Source of the DNA: Thoreauomyces humboldtii
Lineage: Eukaryota > Chytridiomycota > Chytridiomycetes > Spizellomycetales > Powellomycetaceae
Direction: 5' to 3'
Length of the DNA stretch: 11,828 nt
Assembly: GCA_027596035.1 (NCBI GenBank)
Contig: JADGJA010000721.1
Coordinates: 1 to 11,828, forward strand
Shown here: one piece after another, positions 1-8,739 of the stretch
Layout: each line of letters opens with the position of its first letter
Numbering within the stretch: position 1 is the stretch's first letter
Position numbers and translations under genes: made by a program
The notes under the pieces: generated by a model
The model's input: the letters and a program-made list of their open reading frames with translations, nothing else
Database searches by the model: none
Told to the model about the DNA's origin: nothing

Positions 1-28
1 CCCTTCCCCCCCATTCCTTATCGCTCAG

Positions 29-492
29 GGTTCGAAAACGTCGACACGATGATCTCAGCCGCCATCCTCTCGTACCCAGTCGTGGACATCCTCAACGCCT
101 CGGGGTTCGCCCTCCCGGGGTTCCCCGACTGGTTCGCTCGCGTCATCTGTCGAAACCTGTCCCCGTCGCGAGACCGCGCATGGCTGCTATCGAACGCGTG
201 TCCGTCCGCCGTCGTCGGATCGGCTCCGGACGACGCGATCGTCGCCCCCATGCTCATCATCCACGGAGCGGACGACAACGTGGTGGGAAAGGGGACCGTG
301 AGGCACTTTGTGGAGCTGTCGAGAGCCAAGCTTGGGGCGAGTGCGAAGGGGGACGTGGCGTATCTCGAGGTTCCCCATGCCCATCATGGGTTCGACACGT
401 TTGGGAACTTGAAGACCAGTCTGGTCAGCAGGGCGGCTGCCATCTTTTTGGAAAAGCAGTGGCAGGGGAGGGAGAAGGGAGAGAAGAGGTGA
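29..492 (+). CDS. Alpha/beta-hydrolase, C-terminal exon (5' partial)
   Basis: This is the last exon of a serine-hydrolase-like gene that starts outside the window. Bases 1-28 are pyrimidine-rich and end in TCAG, so they look like the end of an intron; the exon would begin at 29, with GG completing a split codon. The frame stays open to TGA at 490-492. Two parts of a catalytic triad are visible: the Asp strand HGADDNVV (Asp codon 274-276) and the His loop PHAHHGFD (likely His codon 385-387), 36 residues apart, as is usual for the C-terminal half of this fold. The nucleophile serine and oxyanion loop must lie upstream. The tail is short and charged (QGREKGEKR). Substrate cannot be told; an esterase/lipase-like or dipeptidyl-peptidase-like hydrolase would both fit. 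Family call is good, function unknown. Confidence 0.75.
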
Positions 493-822
493 TGAGGAAC
501 GTTGGTTGGACGAGCCAATTTAGAGCGGTTAGCGAGTTTTTTTTTTTTTGTATTTGCCCGGATTTTGTATTGCGTAGCGGTCTTCTGTGTTCTCGGGGAC
601 CTTACTGATGCGTCTCCCAGATCTCTGTGATCGTCGTCGAACGAACGGCAAGTCTTTTTTATCAAAATGCTTGTATCAGCTGGCGTGGAATGTTTGGAAT
701 GGTCCAATCGCTTGTTTTCAAGCGCAGCTAGTCAAAACTTTTACGTCGGCTACTAGGACATGGGTCGGTCTTGGGTAGCTATGCTGGTGCATATATGTCT
801 CGCGTGTTTTGTTTCGGCTTGA
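493..822. other. Intergenic gap after hydrolase
   Basis: AT-richer, stop-rich sequence containing a 12-base T run (about 538-549) that fits a 3' untranslated region of the hydrolase. I see no tRNA, no splice-supported gene and no repeat. A GTGATGA (C-box-like) near 489 and a CTGA near 605 are not supported by any other snoRNA trait. Confidence 0.5.
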
Positions 823-1164
823 AACCAACCGAAACAGAGCGCCTCTTTCCTGGGTAACGGTACCGGCAATACTGGAACGGTCTCAACGGCGCAAGCGACT
901 TCTGGTGGGAGCGCAGCAGAAGCGTCGATGTCGCTTTCTGGGGGCAGCTCGTCAGGACCGTTTGCAGAATTCATCAATGACACGTCAGAGGATGTGCAAC
1001 TCGGAGAGGAAGAGCAAGTGAACCCACTTCAACTTTTCGCCAGCCTTTTCCGCTCAAACTTCGAGGTCCACTTCACCAACGACGCGTCCTTCGCCGAAGA
1101 AGGGGATGCTTTTGAAACCCTGCGCGGTATCAACGCCAGTCCGCTCCAGTTCGCCGTCTGCTAG
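823..1164 (+). CDS. Orphan coding-like frame, possible terminal exon or gene relic
   Basis: I do not recognise this protein. The frame is open from just after TGA (820-822) to TAG (1162-1164); the first ATG is at 928, giving 78 residues. Coding-like composition also extends upstream of that ATG, with a Gly/Ser/Thr/Ala-rich stretch (GNGTGNTGTVSTAQATSGGS) typical of a linker. The ATG-started part has the acidic segment NDTSEDVQLGEEEQ, then an aromatic-rich segment (LQLFASLFRSNFEVHF). CAG at about 834-836 after a T-rich stretch could be a splice acceptor, which would make this the last exon of a gene whose other exons I cannot find. A T-rich tail follows the stop. A chance frame or decayed gene fragment is equally possible. 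Confidence 0.25.
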   Translation, partial: NQPKQSASFLGNGTGNTGTVSTAQATSGGSAAEASMSLSGGSSSGPFAEFINDTSEDVQLGEEEQVNPLQLFASLFRSNFEVHFTNDASFAEEGDAFETLRGINASPLQFAVC

Positions 1165-1659
1165 TTCTTTCGTTTTTTTTTGTTGTCATCTTCCTTCCTT
1201 TCCCTAATCCTTTTTTGTAAGTTGATGTACATGTTCTGTTGTCCTGTAATCAATTCATAGCAGATATCACCGTATGGTTCATTCTGGGCACGTCTTATGC
1301 TTAGGGAGTCGCTAAACCTCATGATTATCCTGAATCTGACGCCGAACGTCCACTTGCCACACTCGTTAAGATCGATCATCCCGCGCCATCAGGAATCATG
1401 ATTGTGCATCGCAAACGTTTTCTGTGCGCGAGGCGGACGCCTTGATTTTCTCCTTTCGCCTTTCGAGCTGTGCGGAGATTGAGTCAAAGGTAACGATATG
1501 TTAAGAGAAGTAGAAGATCATTTTATGTGTAAATGTAAGATAAGAACTTATTGTAGATGTGTAAACCAAAAAAAAATGTCATATATGACTATAAGGAAGG
1601 GGAAATACGCCGATGACTCTCTTCAAGTCTAATATAGGATGTCAAGAGCCCTTCAACGT
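1165..1659. other. AT-rich convergent intergenic region, 3' flank of VTC4
   Basis: No gene seen. T-rich after the plus-strand stop at 1164, then AT-rich sequence that would hold the VTC4 3' untranslated region, since VTC4 reads leftward and stops at 1660. It contains the perfect 12-base palindrome GTCATATATGAC at 1578-1589 beside an A run (about 1568-1576, which is T-rich in VTC4 sense), and the dyad ATAAGAACTTAT near 1540. These may take part in 3'-end formation, but that is a guess. Confidence 0.5.
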
Positions 1660-4326
1660 TCAAGAGTGATAAGTCGAACCAAAGGTCAGCTGCAAGACGG
1701 CGCTCATGATGAGAAGCGCCACGAGGATGATGCTGACGAACAACGGACCCCAGGAGAAGGCCACGCCGTCCATCCTCATGTTGATCCTCCTCAACCTCCA
1801 GAGGTACAGACCGAAGGAATACATGACGATTCCCGCGGCCGCGAACGTCATGGCCGTACCGTAGATCCTGAGGTGAGGGTTGGAAGGGGACGAGAAGCTG
1901 AACAGGCCTCCGGCCAGGGCACCTGTAATGACTCCCAGCTTGCACCACTGGATGAAGGTGCGCTCGTTCTGGATGTACAGCTTGGGGTCGATCCGACGGA
2001 CCTTCTTGGGCTTTCCCGGGGTCGCCTCGACGTCGGTCGGTTGGGTCGGGTCCGTGTAGACCGTGTCGTCCGGGTGGAGGAGGGATGCCTGGGACGATGT
2101 TGTGGCTTGTCCGGAGGCGGCGAGGGCGAGGGCTCGGGCGGCGGCTCTCTTGCGATCCTTCTTGCCTCCTTTCTTGCCCTTCTTGCCCGTCTTTCCGTTG
2201 TCGCTGTCCTGGTCCATGTCGTGGACCGTGTTCTGGCGGTACACTTCCTCCTCGATCGAGTCCGGTTCGATGCCGCCGCGCTCCATGTCGTCGATGTCGA
2301 AGGGAGGGTACTCTGCGTCGGGTTCCTGTTGCTGTTTGTCGCCGTGGAGAAGGGTGCGGAACCATCCAGCGGGACTGGGGGTCGGCCGGGCCGTGCGAAG
2401 GGAACGCGACGGGGAGTTGTACGCGGGTGGGTCGGTGACCGGTGTTCCGATCTTCAGGTCCTGATGGATCGCGTTGGAAGCAGACCGGAGCTCAAGCTCC
2501 ACGTCACCACCGTTCCTTGACCACATGGATGCAGATCGGACAGGGAGGGGATGACCGGCGGGTGGGGCGGGAGGAGGGTTTCCCATCCAAAGGTCCGTGG
2601 TGCTGGCAGAGATTTTGAGACCGGTGGGACTGCCGGACCGCTTCTTCTTGCTGCTGAGGACGGGATCCCAGTCTGGGAGCGGCGTGGAGAATTGGCCCCT
2701 CGCGTTCGTGAGATGCCTTCGTAGCGTCAAGGTTGGTTTCCGCACGGGTGACGGCTTGCGGATGTCCATGTCGACGAGACCGAGCCAACTTGGCAGGATG
2801 TTGACCTGATCGGGGAAGAAGGAAGCGATACCGTGTCCGAACTTTGAGAACTTTGGCGGGTTCTCGACGAGGTGGCCTTCGATGAGGGTCTTCACCCACG
2901 GGGGAGTCTCAACGCCGTTGTGAGACTCGAGCTTGACTTCAAGGACAGCGTAAGGGAACTCGATCACGTCGGCGTTCGCAAGGTAGTTGAAGGGGAAGAC
3001 GGTTCCCACGTCGGTTCGTCGCCAGTTGTTGCCGGACCGGACGACACCACCGCCGTTGTCCTCTCGAATCATGCAGAGCTGAGTGTCGAGAGACATCCGA
3101 ACGCGAGAGTCGCCGGGAAGTTGGAAGGCGGTCCGGTTGTAGAAGGTTCGGACAGCGGGTCGAAGTCTCCTGTCGATGGCCGCGACTTGAACCTCGTGGG
3201 CGAGCTTCTCTTGACTGACGATCTCCGCCTCCGCCACCTTCCCGTCTCTCCTCATCTTGGCAAAGATCTCGTCGGTCGAGTACTCTCCTCGGAGGAAGGC
3301 ATTGACGTTGGATTCGTGGATGGGGAACCGTTCCTTGACGCTCTCGAGTCCGGAGAGTGCCTCGTGGTGGGTCTTGCGTTCGACGAAGATCTGAGGGTTG
3401 TCGGTCTTGCCGTAGAATCGTAACCGAAGGGCTTCGGCTCCTTCCTGCTTCTCCATGCGACCGTGGTAGAGGTCGAAGGAGTCGTTGTCAAAGTAGATGG
3501 AGGTGATGGCTGGATCGGGTTCGGTGTCGCCCTTGAAAAGGAGGACGGGAAGATTTGCCATGATGTGGAGCTTGACGGCCGTCACGTTGTCTGTACACGG
3601 GCGGCGATCGCGAGGTTGAGTCAGGGTGGTCTGCGTCGCTGTACACATGATGTTCAACCCAAAAGACTCACCGGCGTGTACCCAGTACTTTCTCGTCTTC
3701 CTGACAAAGTTTCCACCGCCCTGCGGTGCCTCGACCTTGTCCCGACTCCCCCGCGTCCTGAACTCGTCCCACAGCTCGCTCAGAGCGTACAGCAAGGGGT
3801 CGAAGTCGTCGCGGGTGTAGCCTTCGTCCTCGATGTGCAGGAGGAACTCTTCGCGGATGGTGTAGCCGGACAGCTTGTCGTGCTTCTTGAGGATCTTGAG
3901 CACGGCCGTGTGGTTTATCCGCAGGAAAGCGTAGAGCTGCTTGACCTGGGCTGCGATCTTGTAGATTTCACCCTCGAAGTCCTCCAGCAACGGCGAGGAC
4001 ACCGCCGGTGTTGGGCCGGCGAGTGCGTCGTTGAGGTTCCGCCTGCAAGCGACGGTCCGCATCTGGAGATCCTTGTAGGTGGTGCGTTTGAAGGCGTGGA
4101 CCTTCTCGATCTCGTAGTCCAGCGTGTCGATGAACAGTTGCTCGTGAGATGGTCCAAAGTCGGCAGCCTTGAGCTGTGCTTTGAGTGCCTCGTAAGAGCT
4201 GTGAAAGAAGAAGTTAGACGACGGCCTTCAGGCAGGTGGCTCAGATGAAGCTACTTGATCTCCTTACATGTAGTGTTCCTCCCATCCCGGGAGCTCGGAC
4301 TCGGCAAGGTAGTTTCCGAACTTCAT
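1660..4326 (-). CDS. VTC4: Vtc4, polyphosphate polymerase of the vacuolar transporter chaperone complex
   Basis: Vtc4 makes inorganic polyphosphate from ATP on the cytosolic side of the vacuole membrane and feeds it into the lumen, working with other Vtc subunits; its SPX domain senses inositol pyrophosphates. Exons on the minus strand: 4326-4268, 4198-3672, 3590-1660 (838 residues). Introns are 69 bases (donor GTAAGG) and 81 bases (GTGAGT...ACAG). SPX domain about 1-155, including the KILKKHDK helix (121-128). Polymerase domain about 186-475 keeps the tunnel residues: K202 (VKL), R251/R253 (LRLR), K268 (ERK), R348 (FYNR), E413 (LEVKL), K442/K445 (PKFSKF); most sit 13 positions before the yeast numbers as I recall them. 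The NWRRTDVG loop points to Vtc4 rather than Vtc2/Vtc3. A linker of about 250 residues, with a Lys-rich patch at 662-677, leads to three membrane segments (about 747-763, 771-793, 813-832). The start fits the SPX opening MKFGNYL. Confidence 0.95.
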
Positions 4327-4393
4327 GCTGGGTAAGAAGACTAGGTCTGGCGAAGGGTATAGAAGCGTGCGATGGTGAGAAGCTTTGGCTAGG

Positions 4394-4399
4394 TATATA
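4394..4399 (-). promoter_or_regulatory. Candidate TATA box of VTC4
   Basis: TATATA within TTTATATACC on the minus strand, about 70 bases upstream of the VTC4 ATG. A second TTATAA lies at 4457-4462, about 130 bases upstream. Either could position transcription; the nearer one implies a very short leader. Confidence 0.4.
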
Positions 4400-4637
4400 A
4401 AGTAGGAAAGGCAGATAGTGGAGGAAGGCGAGGTCTTTCCACAGAGGTCGGTCGACTTATAAGTAGCTGCCGGCTGTCGTCCGTCGAGGCTGGCGGGGAA
4501 ATACGAAAGAGACGGAGTATGCGGCTGAGGCGCCTTGGGCAGGGGCCGACGGAATGTACATATAGCCTTGCGGGTCGCCGCCGACGGCGGTCGTGGAGAG
4601 AGGGCTGTGATGAGAGTTCCACAGTGCAGAGTGCAGA

Positions 4638-4701
4638 GGTGCGCTGTAGCAAAATCTTTTGGACAGACAAAAACCGCGGACAGGTGCGAAAATCTTTGGA
4701 C
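4638..4701. repeat. Imperfect direct repeat in VTC4 upstream region
   Basis: Copy 1 (4638-4664) is GGTGCG, eight-base gap, AAATCTTTTGGAC-type core; copy 2 (4683-4701) is GGTGCG directly followed by AAAATCTTTGGAC. A tandem 7-mer GTGCAGA-GTGCAGA (4624-4637) sits just before copy 1. The repeat is about 310-375 bases upstream of the VTC4 ATG and could be a pair of activator sites. Confidence 0.45.
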
Positions 4702-5765
4702 GCCAAAACGGTTTCGGCGGAGTCTTCTCTTTGTTTCTCTCTTTCTTTTCCCAATCGGAGAACCGCACCACACGAAAAGGGACAATCACTCATTCGCCGG
4801 TGTCTTCTGGACCGCCAACCGCAGAGCAAACTCGAACCGCAGAACGCAGCCTCGGTGCGCTGGTAACGGACGGAAGCGGTCCAACGGATCGTCATGGCGC
4901 GGTGGGCTGTGTCTTCTTCTCACGAGGGGGCAGTGCTCGGCACCTGACTGCCGTCGGCCTTCCCGTTTCCCCGGCGGCCGGCCCGAAGGGTGTCACACGA
5001 AGAAGGAAGGAACAAGTTTCGTTCCTTTTCTTTTTTAGGCGCTTTTAGGGTTTATCGTTTCTGACTACTGAACGAAGCCTGAGCCTCGAGGAAAGCCTGA
5101 GGAGCCAGCGCTTCCACGAAAGTTCGAACAGAGCCGTTGCCTAGTCAGCAGTAACGTTCCCAACCTGCTCTGCTCCGGGGTCCGTCCGCTCAGAAGCCCG
5201 GTCAGTCAAAAGTGCTCTCTCCATTTCCAGACTGCCGAGAGCGCTCAACGGAGCTTCAAGGTTTAGACAGAGTGTTGGGACCTTCCCTCATCGTAATCTG
5301 AGTTAATCAATGGATGCTTTTAGTCATCTGGCAGAGGCCAGCCCATCTTGTCCGCAGCGTCCCGATTGCATAGCGATTCAAGTCGAAAAACGAAAAGGAG
5401 TAAGCCGCCCGGTCCTTTTGCACGTCTCGATGGATTTCTTGACCTTCCTGTGCTTCTTCCACGCAAGCATAGGATACACCACATGAGCAGTTTGATGGTA
5501 CGAACAGAAAATACCTCTTCTTTTGCTTTGAGAGCACAGATGAATACACCACAAATATCTAGGAGGAAGCAGCCCGCCCCTTAAATGGAGCTGTCCAATG
5601 TAGTTTCCCGCGAGAAAGATGAACTCGGGAACAAAAGGCAAGCACAGAGTTCACTGATATTCGTATTCAAACCAAGTTTTTTCAAAGGTGAAAGGACAAA
5701 ACAAAGTTCATCGCGAAGCTCAAAGGGGAAAAAAGAGTCCTCAATGTTCAAGAGAAAGGGTCCGG

Positions 5766-6623
5766 TCAGGCGCGGCGACTGTAGTCATCGTACTTGCCGT
5801 ACGAGTCGTCATCGTCTCCGTAGTAACCCTTGCCGTAAGAGTCATCGTCGTAGCCGTAGCCACCCTTGCCGTAGTGACCCTTTCCGCCCCAGTGGTGGTG
5901 ACGGTTGCCACCCTTGCCGTAGCCGTAGGAGTAGCCGTCGTCCTTGCCGTAAGAGTAATCGTCGCCGTATCCGCCCTTGCCGTACGACGAGTAGTCGTCA
6001 GAAGCGACGGAAGCATCGGCCCGAACGGCGAGGTAGTTGTCATCGTATCCACCCTTCTTGCCGTAATCGTCGCCGTAACCGCCGTATCCTCCCTTCTTGC
6101 CATAGTCGTCACCGTAACCGCCGTAACCTCCCTTCTTGCCGTAGTCCCCGCCGTACGATCCGTATCCGCCCTTCTTGCCGTAACCGTAACCGTAACCGCC
6201 GTACGAGCCGTATCCACCCTTCTTGCCGTAAGAGTAGTCATCTCCGTAACTGCCCTGTCCGTACGAGGAGTAGTCGTCGGAAGCGACGGCGGCAACGTCA
6301 CGGGCAGCTAGGTAGTAGTCTCCCTTGCCGTAGTCGTCGCCGTCGTATCCACCCTTCTTTCCGTAATCGTAATCGTCGTCGCCGTAGTAGTCTCCCTTCT
6401 TTCCCCCGTAGCCACCGTAGCCGTGGTGGCGGTGTCCACCCTTCTTTCCGTAACCGTAGGAGTAGTCTCCGTAACCCCCCTTTCCGTAGCCGTCGTTCTT
6501 GCCGTAGTCGCCGCCGTAGCTGTCGGAAGCGGTGTTGACGACCGAGCTCGCGGTGCCGGCGAGAGGAAGGGCGCTGGCCGACGCGAGAAGAGCGGCGGCA
6601 GGGAGAACGAGGCTGAGCTTCAT
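5766..6623 (-). CDS. Secreted Gly/Tyr/Lys/Asp-rich repeat protein with Lys-Lys pairs
   Basis: No known family recognised. The single-exon gene encodes 285 residues from the ATG at 6623, chosen because a clear signal peptide follows at once (MKLSLVLPAAALLASASA, cleavage probably near residue 18). The rest is low complexity, with no cysteine and a single Trp (W245). YGKKGG occurs seven times, at KK 60-61, 89-90, 134-135, 150-151, 163-164, 176-177 and 189-190, plus YGGKKGD at 75-76. A 13-residue unit (DYGKKGGYGGYGD) is tandem at 160-185. A different spacer, LAxRxxAxVASDDYSSYG, recurs at about 105-122 and 198-215. His patches lie at 64-67 and 242-244; the C-terminus is SRRA. Secretion is well supported. 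It may be a structural or adhesive surface protein, or a precursor cut by a kexin-type protease into Tyr-rich peptides; KK is a weaker kexin site than KR, so the second idea is tentative. Confidence 0.85.
   Translation of the reverse strand: MKLSLVLPAAALLASASALPLAGTASSVVNTASDSYGGDYGKNDGYGKGGYGDYSYGYGKKGGHRHHGYGGYGGKKGDYYGDDDYDYGKKGGYDGDDYGKGDYYLAARDVAAVASDDYSSYGQGSYGDDYSYGKKGGYGSYGGYGYGYGKKGGYGSYGGDYGKKGGYGGYGDDYGKKGGYGGYGDDYGKKGGYDDNYLAVRADASVASDDYSSYGKGGYGDDYSYGKDDGYSYGYGKGGNRHHHWGGKGHYGKGGYGYDDDSYGKGYYGDDDDSYGKYDDYSRRA
6069..6146 (-). repeat. Tandem 39-base coding repeat
   Basis: Two adjacent 39-base copies encode DYGKKGGYGGYGD twice (protein residues 160-185), and a third copy starts and diverges after KKGGY. 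The copies differ at only a few synonymous positions, which points to recent duplication or conversion while the protein unit was kept. Confidence 0.8.
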
Positions 6624-6761
6624 GATGTTGTTGAGTACAGTGCTGATTGTAGAGATGAAGTGTTTGAGAATGAAAAGGTTGGTTTGGAGCGTTGTTGTCG
6701 GCTGCAGATGGAAGTGATGGATGCTGGATGACTGTGAGAGCAGGAGGATCGGGACCTGGAC

Positions 6762-6767
6762 TATATA
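6762..6767 (-). promoter_or_regulatory. Candidate TATA box of the secreted repeat-protein gene
   Basis: TATATA inside the palindrome CTATATAG (6761-6768), about 140 bases upstream of the ATG at 6623. In coding sense the leader between them is rich in C, T and A (for example CATCCATCACTTCCATC), like other highly expressed fungal leaders. Confidence 0.5.
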
Positions 6768-7536
6768 GCATTTCGGGACATCGCTGTAAGAAGGGCTGAG
6801 GTGAGACATACGTCTGGAGAGGAACTGCTCTGGAATACCCTGCCCCTCAGGCTCGGGGTGCGAAAACGGGAACGCAGCACCAGCTTAGAGGTGATCACAC
6901 GTGGCAGCGCAGAGGAAGGCAGGGCGCATGCGCAATACAGCGCTTCAACACTGCCAGATACCTCCATGCGGTTAAAACTCATGCAAGACGAAAGAGCGAG
7001 GCAACGGCAGTGTGGAGGCGGTCGAAAAAATCTCAGCGTGGCAGGAAAACCCGCCCAACCTCGCCCGAACGGCTCCCTGCAGGGCATGCGAGGAGGGGCA
7101 CATGAGTGACCCAAAAGATGACAGAGCGGAGAGGCCTGACATGCATTTCAAGCTAACATTGAGCCGGGCGACATGATGGTCCCACTGGTTTCTCTTTTTG
7201 ACATTTGTGATCATAAACTGCAACGCTTGAAAGCGAACCAGCCTCTTCTGCTCTCGCATGTTCATTTTCGCCTCTTCCATGAAGTTGCTGGAACTCGACT
7301 CTCCCACCGGGTACTTCCTAGGTATGCGTACCATCCGGAACTAAAATTTCTGTTTGCTGATTTGGCTTGACAGGTGACTTTTGCCATAGTGCCTGTAACA
7401 AAAGAACCGAGGTTTTTGTAGAAATGGGCGATTTTCCCTTCAGATTCATTGCTCGCGCCCACTATTCCACTAAGGCAGCGTCTCAACTTCTCTTATTGAG
7501 AAAGTAGAAACGAAATCACAAGAAACCAGGGCCATC

Positions 7537-7576
7537 TGTCCGAAACGAACGCAGAGGGAAAAGCATGTCCGAAACG
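7537..7576 (+). promoter_or_regulatory. Paired TGTCCGAAACG motif upstream of H2B
   Basis: Identical 11-mers at 7537-7547 and 7566-7576, 29 bases start to start (nearly three helical turns), and 38 bases before the TATA box. A further GAAACG lies at about 7507. The spacing suggests an upstream activating site for histone expression; the binding factor is unknown. Confidence 0.45.
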
Positions 7577-7613
7577 CTCTGCCTGCTGCGCGTGGTCAGC
7601 CAGAGCGAGAGGA

Positions 7614-7619
7614 TATAAA
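7614..7619 (+). promoter_or_regulatory. TATA box of histone H2B gene
   Basis: TATAAAG begins 108 bases upstream of the ATG, followed by a C-rich leader (about 7658-7721) ending in CATCACAATG, a good fungal start context. Confidence 0.65.
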
Positions 7620-7721
7620 GGGAAGAGACGGTCCCTCGCATTTCCCTTCCGCCCAAAGCCTCCATCGACCATCCCAATCCAACCCCACCCACCTCCCAGT
7701 CCACATCGATCCAACATCACA

Positions 7722-8420
<699 letters not shown>

Positions 8421-8739
8421 ACATTTCTTCTTTTTTGTTTTGCTACGAGGGGCGAAACCCAGCTCGGCTCGGAGAGGTTCCCTTCCGTGAGACAAACCCC
8501 CCATCGTGCCTTTCCCCTTTTTTCTTTTTGCATACCCGTCGCGGGCTAGCCTGCATGTGTCTTTCCCCTTTCTTCCTTTGCGTCCCCTTTTGATTCCCAA
8601 AGATGCCCCCCCTTCGGCAAATCAGAAAAGCAACCCGAGTGTGTGTGCATGTGTATATTGTAAAATCTATGCGAAGCAAGAGGGAAGAAGAAGAACAAGG
8701 ATGAAAAAGACGGAAAAAGAGAGAGACAAAAGGGTTGTC
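8421..8739. other. Convergent 3' region between H2B and the ZPR1-like gene
   Basis: About 320 bases holding both 3' untranslated regions: T-rich pyrimidine runs after the H2B stop, and an A/G-rich stretch (about 8670-8740) that is CT-rich for the minus-strand gene. No gene or structured RNA was recognised. Confidence 0.55.

Larger units (their letters stand above)
4327..5765. other. Long intergenic region with VTC4 promoter
   Basis: No gene with believable protein features on either strand; open frames here lack domain-like sequence and several begin with non-ATG codons. The left part is the VTC4 promoter: TATA elements, an imperfect direct repeat (4638-4664 and 4683-4701), and the palindrome CCGCCGACGGCGG (4578-4590). 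No CACGTG (the core Pho4-type site) was found by eye. The right part (about 5600-5765) is A-rich and would include the 3' untranslated region of the minus-strand repeat-protein gene. The middle (about 5050-5600) holds nothing I can name. Confidence 0.55.
6624..7721. promoter_or_regulatory. Divergent intergenic region between repeat-protein gene and H2B
   Basis: About 1.1 kb with no believable gene. It carries TATA boxes for both flanking genes (6762-6767 minus, 7614-7619 plus), a CACGTG E-box at 6898-6903, the perfect palindrome GCGCATGCGC at 6924-6933, and two copies of TGTCCGAAACG just upstream of H2B. A 120-codon minus-strand frame near 6972-7334 shows no protein-like features and was not called. 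Confidence 0.5.

Noticed and set aside
489..608. Possible C/D snoRNA (GTGATGA near 489, CTGA near 605)
   Set aside because: The C-box overlaps the hydrolase stop codon, there is no terminal stem or D'-box, and such short motifs are expected by chance.
1639..2520. 293-codon plus-strand frame opposite the VTC4 3' half
   Set aside because: It is antisense to well-supported VTC4 coding, lacks domain features, and arises from high third-position GC.
3591..3671. Reading the 81-base VTC4 segment as normal coding
   Set aside because: It has consensus donor GTGAGT and acceptor ACAG, and its removal restores the conserved WVHADNVTAVK run; the 27 residues fit nothing in the family.
3463..4248. 261-codon plus-strand frame opposite the VTC4 SPX region
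   Set aside because: Antisense shadow: it spans VTC4 exon 2 and both introns with no independent features.
4535..5038. 167-codon plus-strand frame upstream of VTC4
   Set aside because: It starts at TTG rather than ATG, has irregular basic and Cys-scattered composition, no domain and overlapping frames of similar quality; most likely promoter sequence.
5108..5150. GTTCGAA near 5113 as a tRNA B-box
   Set aside because: No matching A-box, acceptor stem or anticodon loop could be built around it.
5585..6538. Long plus-strand frames (317 and 207 codons) opposite the repeat-protein gene
   Set aside because: They are reverse-strand readings of the same repeats, rich in Arg/Ser or Val/Thr, with no signal peptide or domain. 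The minus strand has a clear signal peptide and TATA box.
6972..7334. 120-codon minus-strand frame between repeat-protein gene and H2B
   Set aside because: Has an ATG but no domain-like pattern and no splice or promoter support; treated as chance.
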